Source: CAYNHQ01 sp964397255
Lineage (GTDB): Bacteria > Bdellovibrionota_G > JALEGL01 > DATDPG01
Length of the DNA: 36,718 nucleotides
Assembly (NCBI GenBank): GCA_964397255.1
Contig: CAYNHQ010000013.1
Coordinates: 1 to 36,718, forward strand
Direction of reading: 5' to 3'
Shown here: positions 7,792-16,100 of the stretch, one piece after another
Layout of the letters: every line of letters begins with the position of its first letter
Numbering within the stretch: the stretch's first letter is position 1
Notes under the pieces: generated by a model
Seen by the model: the letters and a program-made list of their open reading frames with translations, nothing else
Databases searched by the model: none
Told to the model about the DNA's origin: nothing
Made by a program: the position numbers and the translations under genes

Positions 7792-7797
7792 TATAAT
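7792..7797 (+). promoter_or_regulatory. Possible -10 box (TATAAT) of the PilZ-like gene
   Basis: A consensus TATAAT lies here, directly before the repeated segment that starts at 7798. No good -35 hexamer is present at the usual spacing. If used, transcription would start near 7804 and give a leader of about 15 nt before ATG 7819. That would exclude the upstream in-frame GTG at 7780 as the start. Confidence 0.35.
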
Positions 7798-7864
7798 CTT
7801 TCAGTGTTAACTAACGCAATGCCAGTGCTAACCATACTGGCATTTGTGTTTATTCTGCTGGTTT
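7798..7864 (+). repeat. Direct repeat copy 2, overlapping a gene start
   Basis: This is the partner of 5772-5838 (63 of 67 identical, offset 2,026 bp). It covers the likely transcription start, the ATG at 7819 and the first 15 codons of the PilZ-like gene. It keeps a weaker form of the hairpin: 9 bp (7818-7826 with 7836-7844), loop of 9 nt, then a T-rich tract interrupted by an A at 7852. The hairpin holds the start codon in its stem. Confidence 0.85.
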
Positions 7865-8571
7865 GGTGGAACCTTGTTGCCCTGCGGCGGGAAGTGGCTG
7901 AACTCGCAAAAAGAGTCGCAAAAGGGGCGGCAAAGCCCGAGAAGGAAGAAACGACCCACGGTGAATCCAGGCCAAAGGACTTCGCCAAGAAAGAGATCCC
8001 GGTTCCATCGTTTTCAGTGCCTTCGACCCAGCCTGAGATAGAAGTGGAAGCGATGGATTTTCTCCCTCGCGCGAAACTCGCAGAACCGACCAAAGTTAAT
8101 TTGCCGAAAAAGGAAGTAGTCCCGCCACCCGCAGTGGTTTCTACCCCCGATCTTCCGATTGACGAGTTTAAGTTAAAGCGCCTCGATTTTGATTCCGTCC
8201 TGGCTCACCCGTCAGATGTGGGGCTTTCTTCACTGGCCGACAAGACTGAAATTTTCTCGACGGTGCCCATAGCTAGCGTGGAGGGAAAAATCGATTTGGT
8301 CTTTGATGGCTTTGGTGACTTTGTGGCGGAATGCGGTGCGGATCTCTCGCGGGACGGAATGTTTGTGAAGTCGGATCGACCCTTATCGATTGGTGAGAAA
8401 ATTCAGGTGGAAGTGCGCCTAAGGGATGGTCTTAAATTGATGGAAGGCAAAGGGGAGGTGACTCGCCGGGAATCGGGCACTGAGCCGGGCGTGGAAATTC
8501 GGTTTACCGAAATCGATGAAGATGGAAGGCGCTTGATTGAAAAAATCGTCGCCCAGCGCGAGCGAGCGTAG
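7819..8571 (+). CDS. Membrane-anchored PilZ-like domain protein
   Basis: A 250-aa protein. ATG 7819 is preferred over GTG 7780 because it directly precedes the membrane anchor (PVLTILAFVFILLVWWNLVAL) and a TATAAT lies between the two. The anchor is followed by a charged, Pro-rich linker (about residues 25-150). The C-terminal 90 residues carry DLSRDGMFV, the DxSxxG-type motif of PilZ domains, and a VEIRF strand near the end. This resembles the TIGR02266-type PilZ variants common in myxobacteria. The arginine pair (RxxxR) that binds cyclic di-GMP in canonical PilZ is not seen, so ligand binding is doubtful. The gene converges with the TPR/cNMP gene, 4 bp apart. No Shine-Dalgarno site is visible. 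Confidence 0.7.
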   Translation: MPVLTILAFVFILLVWWNLVALRREVAELAKRVAKGAAKPEKEETTHGESRPKDFAKKEIPVPSFSVPSTQPEIEVEAMDFLPRAKLAEPTKVNLPKKEVVPPPAVVSTPDLPIDEFKLKRLDFDSVLAHPSDVGLSSLADKTEIFSTVPIASVEGKIDLVFDGFGDFVAECGADLSRDGMFVKSDRPLSIGEKIQVEVRLRDGLKLMEGKGEVTRRESGTEPGVEIRFTEIDEDGRRLIEKIVAQRERA

Positions 8572-8575
8572 TGCC

Positions 8576-10399
8576 TTACTTGAATTCCCCCGACATCAAT
8601 TTCCACTGATAAATTTTCTCATTAATTTCGCGCAGTCGCTGGCTCAGAATCCGACACAAAATGGTCAGAAACTGATAGGCCGAGTCGGTATCGATCGAAA
8701 GGATCTCGCGCAGAGCTTCTTTTGTGATGGCAAGTACCGTGGTTCCCTGTTCCTGGGCCTTGGCATCGGCGGATCGGTAATGCTGGCCAAGTAGCGCCAT
8801 CTCCCCAAAAAAATCTCCCTTTTTCAGGATGGCCAACGCCTCCTCACCTGTTCCTGCGATGTGTTTACTGATTCGAATCGAACCCTCGAGAACGATATAG
8901 AGGCGATCACCCAAATCTCCCTCGCGAAAGATCGTTTCTCCCCGATTGTAGACTTCCGCATTGCTAAATTTCGTTAGAAGGGTGAGGTCCTTCGGCGAAA
9001 GTCCTTTTGCCTGTAACACCTCCAATTTTTTGTCGATTTCCACATTCGCGGGACGTCCGGATGCGGATGGAGCCGCAAATCGTTCGGCAGCCTCCTGGGG
9101 ACCGGCGAAAAAACTGGTCATTCGGTCATTGGCTTCTCGAATTTGCCGGCTGAGAGAGGTCCAAAAGTACCAAAGGAAATGAATGGCGATCGACCTTTCG
9201 CGCGCGAAAATATTCGCCAGGCCCGCCTTGTCGATAAAGAGAATTTCGCTGTCTTGAATCGATAGTGCACTAGTGTACCTCTCCCTGCCACTGAGGAGGT
9301 TGTCATCGCCAAAGAAACTTCCTTTCTCAAAGGCGGTAAATATGATCGGGCCGTAGGGTGTGGCTTTTTGGATCTCCACCTTGCCTCGACTGAGCAAATA
9401 GAGGCCGTAGACCGGATCTCCTTCCTGATAAACATATTCCGACTGTCGAACGTCCATCGGAGAAGTGAACTGCGCCACCTTCCGTATCGCTGCTTCTTCC
9501 ATATTTCGGAAAATCAAATGTTTTCGAAGCGCCACCACCATTTCATCCAGCGGAGAAGCGGCCTCCGGTGGGGGAGGCCCAGGGTCGGAAATTGTGACCT
9601 CGGTTGGCTCGCCGGTCGCAGTTTGGTCGGTCGTCGTTGACGGGGAAGTCGACGGGATGGGAGCGGTCGAAGTGTAACGATTGAGTTGACCTTCCAGTTC
9701 CTCATATAGAAGTTGAATTCGATTTCGCCTTTCTCGAATTCGGTCGTTTCGCGCGCGGGTGGTGTAGCTGGGAAGTTTTTCAATGTACGTCTTAATTTTC
9801 GCGCTGTAGGGACCCTTTCCCCCTTTTTTGTTCGCCTCTCCCGATAATACGAACGCATCGATAGCTAAATCGAGCGCTTCCTTGTAGTCACGATTCTGGA
9901 AACGCGCGGTTGCCAGGAGGTCAGCAACTTCTTCATTGAATGGATTTAGGGAGATCGCTCGTTCCAGCTCTGCAATCGCATGCTCCAATTCGTTCATTTC
10001 GAGATAGAGCTTTCCGAGATTGAGGTAGGGAAGATAAAATTTTACGTTACTCGCCTTCGACATCTCGAATATTCGACGCGCCTCTTCTCGTCGCCCATTC
10101 TTCAGAAAAATTTCGCCCAGGCCCTGAAAGCGGTTGGCCCAGATTTCGTCGTCTTCATGGCTGGGACGACTCGAAATAATGTCCTTAGGGGAATCGAGTG
10201 CTTGATTTCGCAGACTTCGAATTCTTCCAAGGCTGATCTTAATGGCCAAATTTTCGGGATAGAGTTTGGAGGCTCGCTCGTAAATTTGAATGGCGCGTTC
10301 AAACTCCCCCTGTTCGGAGAAGCTGTTCGCAAGATAACAGAAATCTTCCACCGATAAGGGCGATAACGCTTCGGTAGACAACATTTCGGGTGGAGACAT
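8576..10399 (-). CDS. TPR protein with two cyclic-nucleotide-binding domains
   Basis: A 607-aa cytoplasmic protein. Residues about 15-180 form TPR repeats (CYLANSFSEQGEFERAIQIYERASKLYPEN; YLPYLNLGKLYLEMNELEHAIAELERAISLNP). A Pro/Thr/Ser linker (245-285) follows. Residues about 295-410 and 472-590 are two CNB domains. The second has a near-canonical phosphate-binding cassette, FFGEMALLGQHYRSADA, with the glutamate (E533) and arginine (R542) that bind cAMP or cGMP. In the first, FFGDDNLLSGRERYTSAL replaces the Glu with Asp, so it may bind weakly or not at all. There is no DNA-binding domain, so it is probably a cNMP-controlled scaffold. It is transcribed away from the C45 gene across a 91-bp gap. 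Confidence 0.85.
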   Translation of the reverse strand: MSPPEMLSTEALSPLSVEDFCYLANSFSEQGEFERAIQIYERASKLYPENLAIKISLGRIRSLRNQALDSPKDIISSRPSHEDDEIWANRFQGLGEIFLKNGRREEARRIFEMSKASNVKFYLPYLNLGKLYLEMNELEHAIAELERAISLNPFNEEVADLLATARFQNRDYKEALDLAIDAFVLSGEANKKGGKGPYSAKIKTYIEKLPSYTTRARNDRIRERRNRIQLLYEELEGQLNRYTSTAPIPSTSPSTTTDQTATGEPTEVTISDPGPPPPEAASPLDEMVVALRKHLIFRNMEEAAIRKVAQFTSPMDVRQSEYVYQEGDPVYGLYLLSRGKVEIQKATPYGPIIFTAFEKGSFFGDDNLLSGRERYTSALSIQDSEILFIDKAGLANIFARERSIAIHFLWYFWTSLSRQIREANDRMTSFFAGPQEAAERFAAPSASGRPANVEIDKKLEVLQAKGLSPKDLTLLTKFSNAEVYNRGETIFREGDLGDRLYIVLEGSIRISKHIAGTGEEALAILKKGDFFGEMALLGQHYRSADAKAQEQGTTVLAITKEALREILSIDTDSAYQFLTILCRILSQRLREINEKIYQWKLMSGEFK

Positions 10400-10490
10400 T
10401 CGTCTCAGAGCTAACCTCCCGGATTCCTTTTGTAAAGATTACGTTCCGCTTGCCACCCTTGCGAAGGAACGGTTCAATGATGTCAACCGC

Positions 10491-12131
10491 ATGGAAACCT
10501 CAAAGTATTTTGCGCCGACCATGCTTCGCTTAAGCGGCACTCCATTTGAAATGGGTCGCGCCCATGGCGCCGCGGCGAAGACGGCTAACGCGCTGCATGC
10601 CATCGAGTTTTATGGCAATTTCATGGATTCCGTCTTTCAGTTTCAAGTGGAGTCATCGTCTCGCTGGCTTCGCAATCGAGCTCGGAGTTTTATTCGGCAG
10701 TTTGTCGAGCGGCCCTACATCGAGAGAATTCCAAATTATTTTCGCGAAACAATCACGGGATTTTCGGAGGGAAGCGGTCTTCCGGTCGAACTTCTATTGC
10801 GCGCTTTTGTAATGCCCGATGTGTATTCGTATCTCCTGGCCCGTCAGCAGCGAATGCTTAAGACTCTCACACTGAAGCCCATGGCTATGGGTTGTACGGC
10901 ATTTTCTATTCTGGGAGATCGCGGGAAAGGGGTTCCTTTTCTTCATGCGCGTAATCTCGATTTTCCGGGAGGAGAAGCCTGGTACTTACATCCCACCGTC
11001 GTCGAATATGTTCCCAAAGAGGGGATGCGTTATGTCTCAGTAACGACCCTAGGGATCGACACCGCGGGAATTACCTCCATGAATGAAGCGGGAATCACGC
11101 TTTCACTCAACATGAATTATTCTACGTCGTCGACGACGGGCGCAACGCCGATTGTGGCCATCGGCCAAGACATTATTCGTCGAGCTCGAAGCCTCAAGGA
11201 AGCGGGCGAGGTGCTTCGTGAATTTCGATTCGGCGCGGGGTGGTCATTTTTGATTGCCTCACAAAAAGAAAATAATGCGATGGTGGTTGAAGGAGACTCG
11301 AACGAGGTTTCGTATCGAGGAGTGAAGGGCGGTTGGTTGGTCTGCACGAATCACTACCATGACGCGGCAATGGCGGAAAGAGAGTACTGGATAACGGACG
11401 GAAGGAAGGTGGATACGCGGGCGCGCTACGATCGAGCGGCCTCACTACTTTCCAAAAATACCAAGGGGATCCAGGTCGAAGACGCCGTTTCGATTTTGTC
11501 GGATTCATTCGATCTTGTGTGGGGAAAGGAGCGGGCTTTTGGCTCCACGATCTCTCAGGCACATACGGTCTTAAGCGTGGTGTTTGAGGCCGAAAATCGA
11601 CGCCTTTACATGGCCACGGGGAGGGCGCCCGTTTCAAAAAGTTCGTTTGCGGAAGTGGAATGTTTTTCGGGTCCGATTCTGCGCGATCGTCGACTCGGAG
11701 GAGCCACCGATGAACGGGCCCGCGCCTCCTATGTGGCTGCTTACGAATATTATTTTCCGTCGGGCGATCTCGTTCGGTCGGAACAATGTCTCAATGAAGC
11801 CGTCACGCTTAGCCCGAATGAACCGCTCTACCATCTTATGTTGGGCCTTATTTTAATGAAGCGTTCCCAACCGCTTCAAGCCAGAAACGAATTTGAACAG
11901 GTGATCCGATGCGGGGAAACTCCCCTTCGTGAACTCCAGGCGACTCTTTATCTCGGATGGGCGAACGATCTCGCTGGCGATCGGGAAGGGGCGCTGAAAG
12001 CGTATGAAAAGGTGTCTGCGGATGTTCGATTCAAATCGCGAGCCAAGCGGGCGATACATCATCCGTTTCAGCCTCGCGATGCTCGAAAGCTCGTTTTGGA
12101 TTTTACGTTGGGCGAGCCGATTTTGACCTAA
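10491..12131 (+). CDS. C45-type NTN hydrolase/acyltransferase fused to TPR repeats
   Basis: A 546-aa protein. Residues about 10-390 match the peptidase C45 (acyl-CoA:6-aminopenicillanate acyltransferase-like) family. Features are GTPFEMGRAHG near the N-terminus and MGCTAF with Cys135 as the expected nucleophile exposed by self-cleavage after Gly134. LHARNLDFP (151-159) and a later CTNHYHD block also fit the NTN fold. Family members form or cleave amide bonds on small molecules; the substrate here cannot be read. Residues about 415-520 are TPR-like (LVRSEQCLNEAVTLSPNEPLYHLMLGLILMKRSQPLQARNEFEQVI), an unusual addition for this family. No signal peptide is seen. The 3' end overlaps the convergent PATAN gene by 29 bp. 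Confidence 0.85.
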   Translation: METSKYFAPTMLRLSGTPFEMGRAHGAAAKTANALHAIEFYGNFMDSVFQFQVESSSRWLRNRARSFIRQFVERPYIERIPNYFRETITGFSEGSGLPVELLLRAFVMPDVYSYLLARQQRMLKTLTLKPMAMGCTAFSILGDRGKGVPFLHARNLDFPGGEAWYLHPTVVEYVPKEGMRYVSVTTLGIDTAGITSMNEAGITLSLNMNYSTSSTTGATPIVAIGQDIIRRARSLKEAGEVLREFRFGAGWSFLIASQKENNAMVVEGDSNEVSYRGVKGGWLVCTNHYHDAAMAEREYWITDGRKVDTRARYDRAASLLSKNTKGIQVEDAVSILSDSFDLVWGKERAFGSTISQAHTVLSVVFEAENRRLYMATGRAPVSKSSFAEVECFSGPILRDRRLGGATDERARASYVAAYEYYFPSGDLVRSEQCLNEAVTLSPNEPLYHLMLGLILMKRSQPLQARNEFEQVIRCGETPLRELQATLYLGWANDLAGDREGALKAYEKVSADVRFKSRAKRAIHHPFQPRDARKLVLDFTLGEPILT

Positions 12132-13113
12132 AATAAAATCCGGCAATTCGCTTTCCGGCGGCTGCACGAAGAGCTTGCGCAACTTCTTTCTGCGTGGTCG
12201 ATTCTTCAGTAACGACCAGGACCAGGGGCTGGTCGGATTTTGCCGTGATCTCGCCGACGCGGCCATCCGGGAGCAGTTGGGCGAGAACGACATGCTCGGA
12301 GAGGGATGCTTCGATACCTTTCTTGGATGCCGAAGGTTCTTCCGCACGTAACCGGAGTGCACCCGAACGCCAGGAAAATAGCTCGAGAATTCGTTCGGCG
12401 TGGAGAGAGCGCATGGCTTCCGTTAAAGAAGCTTCTTTGAGGACATCTTCCGATCGAATCAGATCCCGAAGGCGGGATTCTGTGTTCTCTAACTTCCGTT
12501 CCAGGCCCTCAAGGGTCTTAAGTGGCAGATAATTCCATCGGCGCAGCACAACGAGCAAAGTTTCCGAGGGATCGCTGGAAGCGATCGAAGTGATCATGCC
12601 TCGTTTCAATTGCAAAAGCTTTCGCGATTCCCTTCGTTCGACAAAGACTCTTCCCGAGAATCGCTTACGTGTCAGTCCCGCCAGAACCGGGGCAAGTCCA
12701 TCGTCCGGTATGGAGGAGGTTTCGGGCGCATCAACGTGGGTGATTAGAGCCTCTTTCCCGTGGAATATCATTTCATCAATGCGCGTAAGAAGTACGGAGC
12801 AAGGGTACGCATGCTCCTGCGGAGTAACATGTGTGGGTACCAATATATAAGTGCCGTGAAAGGCACCCGAAATTTGTAATAGTTGTCGCTCAATAAGAGT
12901 CGAAGAAGAGCCTGTGGCGATTCCCTCGAGCAATTCAATGTCGATTTTCCGTCCATGCGACTGCACCAGAAATTTTCCTGTGAAACGATTCTCAGCGGAC
13001 CAGCTCAAAAGAGAATAGCCTGGAATCGTAAAGAGATCTCCCGTCAACGGAGGATCGATGGGAGTACGACGAAGAACCGATCTCTCTTCGTTCTTCGTTG
13101 ACTTCTCCATCAC
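12103..13113 (-). CDS. PATAN/DUF4388 domain protein
   Basis: A 336-aa soluble protein with two segments of the DUF4388 (PATAN) type. One lies near residues 25-110 (GYSLLSWSAENRFTGKFLVQSHGRKIDIELLEG). The clearer one lies near 145-260 (LTRKRFSGRVFVERRESRKLLQLKRGMITSIASSDPSETL, then LHAERILELFSWRSGALRL). These domains occur in bacterial signalling proteins, often next to receivers, GTPase regulators or TPRs, and mediate protein contacts. A C-terminal segment (about 265-336) resembles a small regulatory domain but is not recognised. Start may be ATG 13113 or 13110. The gene is divergent from the large lipoprotein gene with only 10 bp between the starts. Confidence 0.7.
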   Translation of the reverse strand: MMEKSTKNEERSVLRRTPIDPPLTGDLFTIPGYSLLSWSAENRFTGKFLVQSHGRKIDIELLEGIATGSSSTLIERQLLQISGAFHGTYILVPTHVTPQEHAYPCSVLLTRIDEMIFHGKEALITHVDAPETSSIPDDGLAPVLAGLTRKRFSGRVFVERRESRKLLQLKRGMITSIASSDPSETLLVVLRRWNYLPLKTLEGLERKLENTESRLRDLIRSEDVLKEASLTEAMRSLHAERILELFSWRSGALRLRAEEPSASKKGIEASLSEHVVLAQLLPDGRVGEITAKSDQPLVLVVTEESTTQKEVAQALRAAAGKRIAGFYFRSKSARPT

Positions 13114-13123
13114 CCTTTCTAAT

Positions 13124-16100
13124 ATGAAATTGGTGAAATCTCATTTAATTCTTTCGTTCGCTGTATTGGGTCTCGTTGCCTGCGGTAGTAGCACGAATCT
13201 CAACAATCCACCTCCAGGAGGGGGTGGCGGAACTCCCACACCAGCGCCTACACCCACTCCTCCGGGTGGATCGGGCACCGAGGTGATCGGCCAGCCGGGC
13301 CTATGTACTCCAGGCGACGTAGCCCGCGTCGATTTCGATGACGCAGGGAAAACCCGATTCTCCCTCAAGATAGATGACGATCCAAAGATCCCCTGTGCCG
13401 CCGCGAAGGATAATCGCTTAGAGGAATACACATTGATTGTCTATAATACGTCGGGCAGCCCAATTTCATTCCGCATCGACTCGCCCATCAATTCCAGTCC
13501 TATTACAAGTTTGACTACCACTCTTCGAGCGCAGGGAAGGGATCCAATCAACGACCCTGTGAATCCTCCGCAATCCACGGGTCATTACGAAACCGGTGTT
13601 ACCGAAGTGGATCGGCAGGCCCAAAACGTCAACACCTCTTATCGCCTGGCCAAGAGACAGAAAGTGTATGGAACTCATGGAGGTCTGCGGGGGATGTCTT
13701 CATCCATATCGATTAATGATGAAGCGGAATTTCGGGTTCGTTGTGACCGCTCGGATCCGGACATCTTTTGTACAACCTCGGCCATTCTTTTGGCCCAGGA
13801 CACTCATATTAATATTTTTGTGGATCGTGATGCTCTGTCGGGAAACATTGATACGTTGACTTCAGGCCAGCTCGCCACAGTGGTGGCGAATTATGAGGGC
13901 AACATTCGCCCGCTGGCAAAAAAAATATTGGCTGATGAATCCGATGTGGATGGAGATGGACGAGTTTCCGTTTTGGTCACACCGATCCTCAATCGGGAAC
14001 TCACGGGCTTCGGCAAGAATTTTGGAGTCGAATCCTACACGGATTCTCGCGACCTTCTTCCATTTAATCCAGTGTCGAATGCGGGATCGAATGAAGGTGA
14101 AATTATCTATGTAGCGGCGCCCGATTCATTGGGGAACTACAACTTGGGTGGAAATGGAATAGATGCGGCCACCTTTGTAACGAAGCGTCTCAATGCGTGG
14201 ATCGCCTTTCAATTGACGCATCTCATCAGTTTCAACCAGCATGTATTTGTAAGTGGAGGAAGCGCGGAAGATGACTGGATTAATGATGGCATGGGAGCCG
14301 TGTTCGCCGATCTATGTGGGTTCAATATTTTTCGAAGCGCAGCACAATTTTTCTTATCCAACCCTCAGACCGATGATCTTCGCAAAGCGGAAGATCTTGA
14401 TCTAGACGATTTCGAAGGGGCCGAATATCTCTTCATGCTTTACCTGATGCAGTCGCAGACAAACAGCACGGACGCGAATGGGGACAATATCGCGGATGGC
14501 CTCCGTGTGTTTCACTCGATTTTGACGACGGGTCTCACGAGTACGGATGGCATAGAGGCTGCTATTAAGTATTCCTTCGATGAAAGCGTGGAGACCGAAT
14601 TTCAGGCCCTATTTAAGGATTGGACGATCGCCATCGTCACCAGTGGAACCGATCGATCTGATCTTCAGCAATCAGGCGTTACGGCCCTCAAATATTTCTT
14701 CAAAATCAACCCCACGGTGCTCGGTTCAGCGATACTCGATGCTTCAGGATCCGTCCGGACAGGGGCTGTCGGAAATTCGGTGGGGTTTGATTTGAACAAG
14801 TATTCGACGGAAGATTTTGTGTTGGTCGAGAATGCCGATGAGCATGTGTATGCACCGGGAAATTCATTTTTCGGCTATGTGGATCCTTTTGCCGCGATGT
14901 ATGTTCGGTTAGGAGGGCTATTTGCGTCGAAACAGAACATAAGTATCAAGGGATCATCCGCAAATATCCGAGCATTCCTCGTTCGTCGAAGCAACCTCGA
15001 TTACATCACGGGATCGGCCTACCCGAAAGTCTATAGCGAAAGTCTTACGGGATCCGTTGAGCAGCATGCGGAAGACCTGGATGCGCAAGGACCCAATCCG
15101 TATTGGCCGACGAGACTGGATTTAACTTCACTCATTACGAGTTCAGGAGTGGTCACAGGAGAAATTTCAAAAGAATGGCTCACGGTCATCGGCCGAATCG
15201 ACACGGCTAACCCTGTTCTCGTCTGCGACTCGACCGGCACCATAGCGGGTTGCAAAGACACCTCGGTTCCCGACACCGACAAGTACATTTTTACCGTTCC
15301 GGACTTGGGTCGGGGTGACGAAGGGGATTTGGCGATTTCGGTTCGGCGACAGTTTGATAACGGGAAGGATACCTCCGCGCTGGCACCGATGTTGGCGATT
15401 GTTTCATCCAAGGATGTTCCTTACCCGTATACGCCGCATCCGATCCGTTCTGCCGCCGTGGGAGGAAACGGGACGAGACAGCAATATCGTTGGATGACTT
15501 CGCAACTCCTTTGTGGAGATACGGAAGCGAATCTCGTCACGAATACCTCTGATGCTTGCAACCCGGGCCAGGCGGAAGATTCGATACGTGTTGTCGTAAG
15601 CAACACTAGCAGTGGTCTGGTAGAAAATACGGGAAGCATCCCGATGATTGGAGGCACATGGGATGGCGATATTCATTCCCATACACATGCGGCTGGCGGC
15701 GAATGTGAAGATCCTCCAGATCAGAAATTATTCGATGTTCCACCGCTTGGCGTAAACACGTCGGGGTATGCGGGCGAGGCAAGCACGGCCGTGACTGCAC
15801 AAGAAGTCTCTCCTTCCAGTATGGGGCAGTACGGGTGGTCGGACAGTTTTATGACCATGTCCTATAGTGGGCAGGCTTGGCCTGATGTTCTTTACACACG
15901 CGAATTTCTGAATCCTACGACCGGATATCCTTCCACCGATCCACAATCCGTGATTTATGACCCGAGAGCCCTTAATGGTTTGACCATGAATTGCCATGTT
16001 GACACGGGGGGTACAACACCCGATGAAACGGCGGATTCGCCGGATGACTTTCTGGAACCGAGTGAATTGACGTCGCCTGGATCTTTGGCGGAACAAATCT

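Noticed and set aside
10481..10486. Perfect -35 hexamer TTGACA on the - strand before the TPR/cNMP gene
   Set aside because: No -10 hexamer lies at 15-19 bp from it, so it is not called as a promoter.
13058..13123. Longer start of the giant lipoprotein
   Set aside because: It would place the lipobox at residue 42 and overlaps the divergent gene; MKLVKSH is a normal lipoprotein start.
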